From Terriglobia bacterium (GTDB lineage Bacteria > Acidobacteriota > Terriglobia > Terriglobales > Acidobacteriaceae): a stretch of DNA of 52,927 nucleotides. This document shows, in pieces, positions 16,469-24,705 of the stretch (positions are counted from its first letter, which is position 1; each line of letters starts with the position of its first letter). The notes below the pieces were generated by a model. The model saw only the letters and a program-made list of their open reading frames with translations, did no database searches and was not told the DNA's origin. The stretch spans positions 1-52,927 of the forward strand of contig JAVUPY010000082.1 of NCBI GenBank assembly GCA_032252755.1. The letters run 5' to 3'. The translations under genes were made by a program, and so were the position numbers.

Positions 16469-19429
16469 ATGAGCGACCCTAAACCCGAATGGCATGAAAC
16501 AGAGACGAAGATAGGTGGGGACTTCGGAGCAACCGCGGTCCGCTCGCCCAGTTCTTCGTCCTCTTCTTCCGCATCACCAGTTCCGTACGCTCCGTCTCAG
16601 GGAACCGTCGGCGGTCAGTCCCAGGGAACCATGGGCGGCGGGAGCTTCTTTTCCGCCCCGCTATTCGCCATGGGCACGGTTCTCGCCAACCGCTACGAGA
16701 TCCTCCAGGTTCTCGGACAGGGTGGCATGGGCGCCGTTTACAAGGCCTACGATAGAGAACTGGAGCGTTTCGTAGCTCTGAAGACCATCCGTCCGGAACT
16801 TGCCGGCAATACTGAAATGCTGGCGCGTTTCAAGCAAGAACTCATCCTCGCCCGCCAGGTTGCCCACCGGAACATCGTTCGCCTCTACGATATCTCGGAG
16901 AGTAATGGCGTCAAGTTCATCACCATGGAGTACGTCGAGGGTGAGGACTTCCGAGGCATTCTGCGCCGGGAAGGGAAACTTTCGCCCGAAGAATCGGTCA
17001 ATGTCATTCGACAGATTTGCTTCGCCCTGCAGGCCGCCCACAGCGAAGGCGTAATCCATCGCGACCTGAAGCCCCAGAACATCATGCGCGATAAGCAAGG
17101 TCGGGTTGTCGTCATGGACTTCGGCCTCGCTCGCGCGCTCGAGTCCGATGGCATGACGCAGACCGGCGCCCTACTCGGCACCATGGAGTACATGTCGCCG
17201 GAGCAATCACGCGGCGAGCAGGTCGACTGCACCTCCGATATCTACGCTGCCGGGCTCATATTCTATGAATTGCTGACCGGCAAGATGCCATACGCCGCCG
17301 AGAGTGCGCTCGCCAGCTTGATGAAGCGTGCCCAGCAACGCGCTATCCCGGTGGCGGAGGTCGAGCGCGGTGTACCGCGGAACCTCAGCGCCGTCGTCAG
17401 CCACTGTATCGAGCCGGATAAACGGAAACGCTATCAAAGCGCTTCCGAGATCCTGGTCGACCTTGAATCTCTCTCTCCGACCGCCAAGACGGCTATCAGT
17501 TTCGTCGTCCCCCGTCGCGCACAGACGTCTTCCGTCTACAAGTGGGTCACGCTTGCCATGGTGGTTCTCATCGTAGCGGCTGGTGGTTATTTCGGGTGGC
17601 GGAAACTCAGAACTCCCAAGGTGGTCAGCAACTCTCCCGTGAGCGTCCTCGTTGCGGACTTTGCGAACTATACAGGGGATCCGGAGTTCGATGACACGCT
17701 CGAGCCGATGGTCAATGTAGCCTTAGAAGGCGCGAAGTTCATCAACGCGTACAACCGCGGTACCGCACACAACCTCGCTGCGAAGCTGCCCCAGGGCACC
17801 GGCAAGTTGGACGAACAGTCGGCGCGGCTGGTCGCTCTGAGCCAGGGTGTCTCCGCGGTCATCACCGGTCAGATCAGTCGCCGCGGCGACGAATACGAAA
17901 TTTCCGCCATGGCCTTGGACTCGGCCAGCGGTAACGTGATTGCCAAGTCGGAGGTGATGGCGGCTAGCAAGAACGACGTCCCGAGTGACATCCCCAAACT
18001 CATTGCTCCGCTTCGTAATGCACTGGGTGACGCGACGCCCGCCTCTCAGCAGTTGGTAGCCGCCGGCGGTGCGTTCACCGCGTCCTCCCTCGAAGTCGTA
18101 CACCAGTACGGCATCGGGATGGAGGAGCAGTTGGCCGGGAAAACAGATGAGGCATTTAAGTCTTTCCAGAAGGCGGCGGGACTGGACCCGACTTTTGCGC
18201 GTGCATACGCGGGCATGAGTTCGGCCGCTCTCAAGATGGGCCGACCGCAGGACGCGGAAAAGTACATTACGTTGGCGATGCAGCACGTCGACCATATGAC
18301 TGATCGCGAACAATTTCGCGTTCGCGGCTTCTACTATCTCGCGACCGAGAACTGGCAAAAGTGTGCCGACGATTACACAAAACTGTCAGAACGCTACCCG
18401 GGCGACAATATTGCCCACAACAATCTCGCGGTCTGTTTGAGTAAATTACGTAACTTCGCCGGTGCCGCGGCTGAGGCAAAAAAGGGTGATCATATCCAGC
18501 CCAATGCGATCACGGCCGCGAACATCGCGTTCTTTTCCTCCTACTCCGGCGACTTCAATGGCGGCCAGCAGGAGGCGGAGCGCATCCGGCAGAAGTATCC
18601 GACGTTTGAGTTCGGTTACCTTGCCCTTGCATTTGCCCAGGTGGGACAAGGACAGTTGTCGGCTGCAGAGGAAACGTACCAGGCATTAGAAAAGGTAAGC
18701 CCCGTAGGCGCAGCCCTGGCATCGTGGGGGTTGGCGGACCTGGATTCGTACCAGGGACGGTACTCTGAAGCCTCCAAAATCCTTGAACAGGGAATCGCCA
18801 CCGACCTTGCAGGGAAGAATTCCGATGATGCCGCTGAGAAACTCGTTTGCCTGGCAGCCAACCAGTTATGGCTCGGTCAGACAAAACAGGGGGTCTCAAG
18901 CGCCGAGAAAGCATTAGCCAACAGCCAGTCGGTGAAGGTGAGATTCCTTGCTGCGCAGATATTAGCGCGAGCCGGTCAGAGCGCGAAAGCCGCAGAACTG
19001 GCCAAGGCACTCACGTCGGATCTGCGCGCGGAACCACAGGCGTACGCGAAGATCATCGATGGCGACATCGCTTTGAAGTCCGGCGATTTCCGCTCCGCGG
19101 TTCAGGCATTTACAGCGGCAAATAAGCTGTTCGACACCTGGATTGGTCACATGGAACTCGGACAAGCGTACTTGCAGGCCAAACAATTCGTCGAAGCGGA
19201 TGCCGAATTCGATACTTGCCTGAAGCGCCGAGGCGAAGCTTTGTCGCTGTTCCTCGACCAGGTTCCGACCTACGAATACCTACCCGCCGTCTATTACTAT
19301 CAGGGTCTCGCGCGCGAGGGGATGAAAAGCCCGGGGGCAGCCGATTCGTTCCGGGCGTACCTGAACTTGCATGGACCAGCCGGTGAAGATCCCCTGTTGC
19401 CCGAAATCCGCCGGCGCATCGGAAACTGA
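16469..19429 (+). CDS. Membrane Ser/Thr protein kinase with C-terminal TPR region (PknB type)
   Basis: A 986-residue receptor-like kinase. A Ser-rich N-terminal tail (1-70) is followed by a Hanks-type kinase domain (about 75-335) with GQGGMGAV as the glycine loop, the ATP lysine K105, HRDLKPQN (197-204), DFG (217-219) and a GTMEYMSPEQ activation segment. A single transmembrane helix (about 356-376) leads to an extracytoplasmic region of about 600 residues. That region starts with a small alpha/beta part (VSVLVADFANYTGDPEFDDTLE) and continues as TPR-like helical repeats from about residue 545. This kinase-TPR layout is expanded in Acidobacteriota. The signal it senses and its substrates are unknown. 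A strong hairpin ends the transcript. Confidence 0.93.
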   Translation: MSDPKPEWHETETKIGGDFGATAVRSPSSSSSSSASPVPYAPSQGTVGGQSQGTMGGGSFFSAPLFAMGTVLANRYEILQVLGQGGMGAVYKAYDRELERFVALKTIRPELAGNTEMLARFKQELILARQVAHRNIVRLYDISESNGVKFITMEYVEGEDFRGILRREGKLSPEESVNVIRQICFALQAAHSEGVIHRDLKPQNIMRDKQGRVVVMDFGLARALESDGMTQTGALLGTMEYMSPEQSRGEQVDCTSDIYAAGLIFYELLTGKMPYAAESALASLMKRAQQRAIPVAEVERGVPRNLSAVVSHCIEPDKRKRYQSASEILVDLESLSPTAKTAISFVVPRRAQTSSVYKWVTLAMVVLIVAAGGYFGWRKLRTPKVVSNSPVSVLVADFANYTGDPEFDDTLEPMVNVALEGAKFINAYNRGTAHNLAAKLPQGTGKLDEQSARLVALSQGVSAVITGQISRRGDEYEISAMALDSASGNVIAKSEVMAASKNDVPSDIPKLIAPLRNALGDATPASQQLVAAGGAFTASSLEVVHQYGIGMEEQLAGKTDEAFKSFQKAAGLDPTFARAYAGMSSAALKMGRPQDAEKYITLAMQHVDHMTDREQFRVRGFYYLATENWQKCADDYTKLSERYPGDNIAHNNLAVCLSKLRNFAGAAAEAKKGDHIQPNAITAANIAFFSSYSGDFNGGQQEAERIRQKYPTFEFGYLALAFAQVGQGQLSAAEETYQALEKVSPVGAALASWGLADLDSYQGRYSEASKILEQGIATDLAGKNSDDAAEKLVCLAANQLWLGQTKQGVSSAEKALANSQSVKVRFLAAQILARAGQSAKAAELAKALTSDLRAEPQAYAKIIDGDIALKSGDFRSAVQAFTAANKLFDTWIGHMELGQAYLQAKQFVEADAEFDTCLKRRGEALSLFLDQVPTYEYLPAVYYYQGLAREGMKSPGAADSFRAYLNLHGPAGEDPLLPEIRRRIGN

Positions 19430-19447
19430 AGTATTGGATGAAAGGGA

Positions 19448-19476
19448 AATGCCCGGCCGAGGCCGGGCATTCTTTG
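19448..19476. terminator. Bidirectional terminator between kinase and metalloprotease genes
   Basis: GCCCGGCC (19451-19458) and GGCCGGGC (19461-19468) form a very stable stem, extended by AAT/ATT. It has a T-rich right flank and an A-rich left flank, so it can end both convergent transcripts. Confidence 0.85.
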
Positions 19477-19493
19477 TTGTGTCCGGGTGCCTG

Positions 19494-22400
19494 TTACTTC
19501 AACTGTACCGTGGTCTTGTAGGGACTGAACCCGGGCGTGAGGCCGTACGCGACGTCGACCTCGAGGACGTAGCACCCAGCCCCGTTTGGCGCAGTGGAAG
19601 TGCTCCAGCTATAGACGAAGTTGTTCTTCTTCGAGTCGAAGCTGAAGGTGCCAAACGTGGGTTGTACGCCGGGCTTATACAGCACCAGCGGGTTGCCGAC
19701 GATGATTGCCGCGCCGGGTACCGGGCACTTTCCAGATGAGGGTACCGGCCCGGCATAGTTCGCGAGAACCGTATTGAGGTTCAGATTGTTACGGAACGCC
19801 AGGGTGACGGGATCCTGCAACTGCCAGGTGAAAGTGAGCGCCTTACCGATGTTATACGCGCCCGAGTAGGACTGATCACTGGCACTCTGTAGCGGCGACC
19901 CGAAGCCGATGAAGATGCACTTGGTCGTGATCGTTTGCCGGTTCGAGGCGATGCTTTCTCGGTAGCCGTTTTGCGCGTTTGGATCGAGAATCACCGAAGT
20001 CACGAAGTAGGTATACATCGTGCATCCGGCTGAACTTGTATCGGTGTAACTGAGGCCCGTAATTGGTGAGGTTGGTTGAAGTAGCTTGAAATTGGTGTCG
20101 CCGTCGGCCTTTCTGTATACGTTGTAATGGTCGATCATGCCGAACGTCGGCGCCATCCAGTTCAGACTAACCTGCGTTGAGTAGGAGCCGGTCAGGCTCG
20201 TGTTGAGGAAGCGCGGCGCACGAACGTAGGAGTTCGCGATGTCAGCATTGATCTCGCCGCGGTCTTCGCCGCCGCCAATGCCGAGATTGTAGCCGCCACC
20301 GATGCCAAGGTTATAACCCCCGCCGATGCCAAGGTTGTAGCCACCACCAATCCCCAGGTTATAGCCGCCACCGATGCCGAGGTTGTAGCCGCCACCGATG
20401 CCGAGGTTGTACCCGCCACCGATGCCGAGGTTGTACCCGGAGGCGCTGCTGTTGCTGCCTGTGGCGCCAATCTGGCGCAGATCCATGTGTCCGACGTTCG
20501 CGGCACCGGTCTCCACCCAATCGTTGAACCCGCCGTAAGGAGTGGGATTGCCGTCGTAATTGATGTCCTGGTTCGCAGCCCACGTCGTAGGCAAGATACT
20601 CGAGGTCAGACCTTCGGTTTCATACATCGGCGAATCAGTGGAGTTGAGCGGAGTGCCGTCGCAATGCCGGGTCGCCGGCGTGCCGGTACCATTGAAAGTG
20701 GACAACGCAAACCACTTCGTCCCTGCGAACGCGGGAGTGGGGCTTATTACCGAACCTCCATTTAATTCATTGAGCGGATCGAGCGATTGGCCCGAGAAGT
20801 CAAGGACACGGCTGCCATCGGTGGCGCCGTTCCAGAGCAGATCCACCTGAAACAGGTAGCTCATCACGCTCTGGTAGTTAGGCTTGCAGTTCGGCTCGCT
20901 GACCGGAACGTAGTTTTCCTTAGGAACGTAATCGGGGTACGAATAACCGCCGTGCGTAAGCCCAAGGGTGTGTCCGAACTCATGCATTGTGGTGCCCGCA
21001 AACACGTTGTACGTGGCCAAGGCGCCCCAGCCTCCCAGTGTGATCACCGAATCCGATCCGCCGATGTCCGACATGCCAGAACCGGTTCCGGCGTTGCCGG
21101 TGTAAATCGCCAGATTTGGATCGGTAGCGAGACTGTACGCCACAGCGCTGCTTGGCGGAGTTGGTGGGTATTGCTCGTTCGCAAGACTGATTGAGAAGTG
21201 TGTGCTGTCGATTGGGTTGACCTTGAATGTGCCGTCCAGGCCGGGAAGGCTGATCGCACCGGCAACGGTGATTCGGTCATACCCGTTCTGGCTTCCCGAG
21301 TCGAGGTTCGCAGGCGTGGAAGGAGAAACGGTGAACGAAACAGTGTTGTCGGTGTTCCAGACGACGCTGGTCAAATTTCCCGCCCCGAAGCTCCATCGCG
21401 GCGCACCCAGGCGGTTCGCGAACAACATATAGTGGTAGCTGTCTTTTTTCCCGGGCTGGAAGACGCGCACGCAAGACGGGGAATTCTCGCAATCGGTTTC
21501 GCTTTCGTTGGCGTAATCCATCGGTTGGTTCTTGATAGCGACCAAACCCGATTTCCACGGGACCACGCCCTCTTGCGTATAGCTGCTGGTGCTCGGATAC
21601 ATACACAGTTGCGTGCTGCTGTCCTTGCATATGGGGGCTTGTATGTAATTGCCGGGCATCCAGTGGAGGTGTATCCCATGCTGGGAAAACACATTGGCGA
21701 TCTGACCGGTCACACCCGCGGGCGGTGCGTAGGACCCGTCGCAACTGCAGCCAGGCGAACCGATGCTGCAAATCCCGATTCCGTTCGGGTCCGATTCACT
21801 GTGACACATCGTATCCGCCTGGATGAACACGTCCTGCTCACCCTGCTGCGCACCGGTGAGACTGACCCATCCGGGGTCCGTCGAAGTGGGCGAACAGGAG
21901 CCATTATTGACACCAGCAGCGCAGTACCCCTGATTCGCCTTCCACGTGTCCAGCAGTCCGTCATTGTCGCTCTGATCAACTGTTGTGCTGAATACAATCG
22001 CACCCCAGCTGACACATCCGCTGTTCGTGCTCGCTGAATCGACCTCGGTCGACACCGTCGCAGGATTACCGGGCGTATACGAGCCAACCAATTCCGTCAC
22101 ATCCCACGTGGGATTATCCCAATCGCCATACAGGCCGGGGAACGGCGGATTGCCCTTGCTAGTCCCGATGTTGTACAGGCTCGGCAGGGTATTGGATATG
22201 CCATTGAAATAGACATTTTGTAACTTGTTCGGTTGCCCATTACCGACAATGTGTGTCAGTTTCGCGACCGGATTTGCAGAAGGCTTGTAGAAGCCCCAAA
22301 TGTTCTGCAGGATGTTCGGCATCGTCGTGCTTGGGGAGAATCCGCCATCGTAGATAACGATGGCGTTCATCGGGTAGTCCTGCGACAGGACGCGGTACAC

Positions 22401-23009
22401 AATCACCAGCGTCGCGCCAAGCGTAAACGGCGCGCCGCTTCCGTTGGATCCGCTGTCGGCAAATTCCACATTGAAGTGGCCATTCGGCTGAATGATGCCG
22501 TTCTGGATCGGCAAAAACGCCCGCACGTCAGCACGGTAAGTTTGTATCACCGTGGTGCCGTTCGAGGGCCCGGAGCATCCGCCCGAACTCCAGGAGGGTG
22601 GCTGTTTCCCAAGAGGCAGACCTGCGGCAACCGGATATCCATTGAAATACGCGATCGCGCCCGCATAAGTCGAAGACGATTTCTCCACCGTCTGCCAATA
22701 AAGCACGGCTGCGACGACGTCGGCGCCCTTGGGCACGCTGAACGTAACGCCCGATTGCGGCTTCACAACGTTGCTCTGCTGGTACGTATCAGGAATGCTG
22801 ATTGTGCCCTGAGCATAACCTGGGCGAGTGTCAGCAGTTGCTGAGCGCACCCACCCGCCCACCACATAATCTCCTGTTACGAAATAGTTGTTCTCGAAAT
22901 TAAGAGGGTTGGGTGTGGTCTGCGCACCGGCGTTAGGACTCAGGACCGGAACAAGGATCAGCAACAGAACGAACCAAGACAGGCGCGCGTTTCGAAGGCA
23001 CATTTGCAT
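19494..23009 (-). CDS. Large secreted zinc metalloprotease with YNLGIGGG repeats and a fibronectin-like domain
   Basis: A 1171-residue exported protein. A signal peptide (LSWFVLLLILVPVLSPNAGA) is followed by beta-rich segments, an Asp-rich calcium-type loop (SDNDGLLDTW) and then the metzincin zinc motif HEFGHTLGLTH at about 676-686, with a Met-turn-like VMSY near 714. Seven exact YNLGIGGG octapeptides form a Gly-rich segment at about 859-914, and a fibronectin type III-like domain (VSLNWMAPTFGMIDHYNVYRKA) follows. Zn-dependent proteolysis outside the cell is well supported; the substrate is not. The repeat could be a flexible spacer or a stacking beta structure. The gene is alone on its strand and ends at a shared terminator with the kinase gene. 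Confidence 0.88.
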   Translation of the reverse strand: MQMCLRNARLSWFVLLLILVPVLSPNAGAQTTPNPLNFENNYFVTGDYVVGGWVRSATADTRPGYAQGTISIPDTYQQSNVVKPQSGVTFSVPKGADVVAAVLYWQTVEKSSSTYAGAIAYFNGYPVAAGLPLGKQPPSWSSGGCSGPSNGTTVIQTYRADVRAFLPIQNGIIQPNGHFNVEFADSGSNGSGAPFTLGATLVIVYRVLSQDYPMNAIVIYDGGFSPSTTMPNILQNIWGFYKPSANPVAKLTHIVGNGQPNKLQNVYFNGISNTLPSLYNIGTSKGNPPFPGLYGDWDNPTWDVTELVGSYTPGNPATVSTEVDSASTNSGCVSWGAIVFSTTVDQSDNDGLLDTWKANQGYCAAGVNNGSCSPTSTDPGWVSLTGAQQGEQDVFIQADTMCHSESDPNGIGICSIGSPGCSCDGSYAPPAGVTGQIANVFSQHGIHLHWMPGNYIQAPICKDSSTQLCMYPSTSSYTQEGVVPWKSGLVAIKNQPMDYANESETDCENSPSCVRVFQPGKKDSYHYMLFANRLGAPRWSFGAGNLTSVVWNTDNTVSFTVSPSTPANLDSGSQNGYDRITVAGAISLPGLDGTFKVNPIDSTHFSISLANEQYPPTPPSSAVAYSLATDPNLAIYTGNAGTGSGMSDIGGSDSVITLGGWGALATYNVFAGTTMHEFGHTLGLTHGGYSYPDYVPKENYVPVSEPNCKPNYQSVMSYLFQVDLLWNGATDGSRVLDFSGQSLDPLNELNGGSVISPTPAFAGTKWFALSTFNGTGTPATRHCDGTPLNSTDSPMYETEGLTSSILPTTWAANQDINYDGNPTPYGGFNDWVETGAANVGHMDLRQIGATGSNSSASGYNLGIGGGYNLGIGGGYNLGIGGGYNLGIGGGYNLGIGGGYNLGIGGGYNLGIGGGEDRGEINADIANSYVRAPRFLNTSLTGSYSTQVSLNWMAPTFGMIDHYNVYRKADGDTNFKLLQPTSPITGLSYTDTSSAGCTMYTYFVTSVILDPNAQNGYRESIASNRQTITTKCIFIGFGSPLQSASDQSYSGAYNIGKALTFTWQLQDPVTLAFRNNLNLNTVLANYAGPVPSSGKCPVPGAAIIVGNPLVLYKPGVQPTFGTFSFDSKKNNFVYSWSTSTAPNGAGCYVLEVDVAYGLTPGFSPYKTTVQLK
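20268..20435 (-). repeat. Seven 24-bp tandem repeats encoding YNLGIGGG
   Basis: Seven in-frame copies of a 24-base unit lie inside the metalloprotease gene. The protein repeats are identical, while the DNA differs mostly at third codon positions (for example AAC/AAT and CTC/CTT/CTG). The amino-acid pattern is therefore held by selection rather than by very recent duplication. Confidence 0.95.
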
Positions 23010-23738
23010 CTCAAGCTCTCTTTCTTTCGATTACTAGTCCCTGGTTGCGTATTGGCTAGACGACGTGAAATGAGTGCACCATTGAATCACGATGAAACGT
23101 GAGCCCTGGGAACTTTCCAAACTCTTAGAAAGACAAACCTGAGTCAGCACGAAGACCCACAAAGCTTCGGGCAAAATTGGGGGAAAAGTAAGTGGGACGA
23201 TTGTGCAGTACTGCAACGGGCATGTCAAATGAAAGGTGCTGCTGCCGAGGTGTTGTATCACTGCGGCACTCTAGAGGCATCCGCTCGAGCGCCGCACTTT
23301 TGCCCCACAAAAGTGCAAAGGCTCTCACCAGTTGGAATCGACATATCCTGTCGAACAGGGGCGCACTGATACGAAGTATGTAGTTAGCTCCCATCCGAAA
23401 GTTGCAGCGACTGACTCCATCCAGCGATGTACACGGCACCCCGCTCCGAGCGAAGGTACCACCAACGCCACACGAAGAGAGCCGAAGGCGGTGCTCCAAA
23501 GAGCCAAGGCAGGGGTCCGTGGCCCATGTTGCCACAGAGAAGAGCTAGCCGGGAATTTTCACCGATGCCGCTTCGGCATGGCGTGAGATGAGTGAGAGCA
23601 TCAGCGCGAAGAATGGAGCGAGGCCGAGTCCGGCAGTCGTCGAGTGAGGTTTACCGCATTTGGAGTTTCGTCAGAGGTTCTGGTTGTTTACGTGCGAACT
23701 TACAGCAAATGAGCCTCGCAAAGGTCCAGCGGGGAACA
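23010..23738. other. Long non-coding region upstream of the metalloprotease
   Basis: No gene is supported; open frames here lack ribosome sites and read as random sequence. Two hairpins stand out: GCACTTTTG/CAAAAGTGC with a 5-base loop (23294-23316) and ATGCCG/CGGCAT with a 3-base loop (about 23564-23578). The metalloprotease promoter should be near the left end. Nothing else is recognised. Confidence 0.45.
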
Positions 23739-24103
23739 TGGTGGAGGCGAGGGGAGTTGAACCCCTGTCCGAAAATGTTACTGGCGAGGAGACTACATAC
23801 TTAGTCCAGTTCCTGCGGGGTCGTTAACCCCACGTTCGCCACCCGCACTAAGAACGGACAAGAAATGCGATTGGCTAGCCTGTTGATCTCGCCTCAAGTT
23901 CCCAGACGTAGAACCTGAAACCAGCCCACTGTGCGACGTCCTTTCATGGCCGGTGGGTGAAGCCATGAGGAACGGCTACCTACAAATTAGGCAGCGTATG
24001 CCATCTGTGTGTTGGCAATTGTGTTTTTGCACACGATTACGGGTGCATGCACCCCGGTATGCCTCCTGGCCGCAATCATTTCCGTCGAACCCGTGACGCC
24101 CCC
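23739..24103 (-). ncRNA. ssrA: Transfer-messenger RNA (tmRNA)
   Basis: The 365-nt RNA reads leftward. Its 5' end, GGGGGCGTCACGGGTTCGAC, and its 3' end, CCCCTCGCCTCCACCA, form a 7-bp tRNA-like acceptor stem (one G-U pair) with an encoded CCA. The T arm (AGGGG, TTCAACT loop, CCCCT) is intact, and GGAAATGATTGCGGCCAGGAGGCAT follows the 5' strand as usual. The tag frame lies at 24016-23987 and encodes ANTQMAYAA, then TAA. tmRNA rescues stalled ribosomes and tags the broken peptide for proteolysis, with SmpB as partner (not in the window). The tag is nine residues and ends in YAA, close to the ALAA-type degron. Protein-like frames over this gene should be ignored. Confidence 0.96.
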
Positions 24104-24371
24104 ATCTTGAACCCACCGGCATTTGCCGCCAGGTTCCTGAGCGCTCCCGCCTTGGGTGGCCCTGCAAGCTTCTTTTGCTTGCGTGGGCTCAGGCGGGACG
24201 GCAACGGCTGAGTGACAGCCGATGTCAAAGATCTATCAATATCCTACAGGATTAGATGGCTGAAAACAGCAGGAGATTCGAGGGGCAAATTACGAATGAC
24301 GGATGTCCAAATGATGACGAGCAGCCGAAAGTTGCGGTAAAGGGCCCATTAAGCAGACGTCCAACTGCCTC
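24104..24371. other. tmRNA upstream region
   Basis: It contains no gene. A hairpin GCAAGC/GCTTGC lies at 24164-24182. A TTGACA -35-like box is on the minus strand at 24224-24229, too far from the mature tmRNA end unless a longer precursor is made. Confidence 0.35.
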
Positions 24372-24515
24372 AATGCCGTGAATGGGCTTGCCGGTTTTGT
24401 CGGTGACGATGACGGGAACGGTCACCAGTTCGGACCTCTTTTGTATGGTGATTGTCGGCTGCTGCGCTGCAGCGCTCAGGCAATACAAGGCGGTACCTAG
24501 AAATGACGAGGGTAC
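24372..24515 (-). pseudogene. Remnant of a VWFA-related gene (N-terminal fragment)
   Basis: On the minus strand a short frame reads FLGTALYCLSAAAQQPTITI, then KRSELVTVPVIVTDKTGKPI and HGI. This matches the start of a VWFA-related protein: the end of a signal peptide followed by the conserved RSELV.VPV.VTDK.GKP.HG block seen in the neighbouring VWFA gene (TELVYVPVVVRDKDGKHVRG). After HGI the sequence loses all similarity, and no in-frame ATG start is visible. It is a decayed or truncated copy, not an active gene. Confidence 0.55.
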
Positions 24516-24705
24516 TAGTTCCCAACCGGAGTCGGCCTCCCCGAAATGGTCTCCCGAGGCCGCTCACTGTACAATCCAGTCAGCTTAATTGCGAGTGGAT
24601 TCTGCATCCCGTGCTTGCGGTCGTCATCCAACGTGTGTGGTCATGCGCAATAGTTCCATCTCCCGGCTACGGACACTGTCCGTCACCCCGCCACCCGAGC
24701 CAGAG

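Noticed and set aside
21198-22037. A 279-residue frame antisense to the metalloprotease
   Set aside because: Arg/Val-rich shadow with no ribosome site or motif.
23125-23535. A 136-residue frame on the minus strand in the gap before tmRNA
   Set aside because: It has no ribosome site, no motif, and Cys/Arg-rich random-looking composition; the region is better read as non-coding.
23592-23804. A 70-residue frame whose end overlaps tmRNA
   Set aside because: Its WWRRGELNPCPK segment is the translated T-arm and acceptor end of tmRNA, a known type of false gene.
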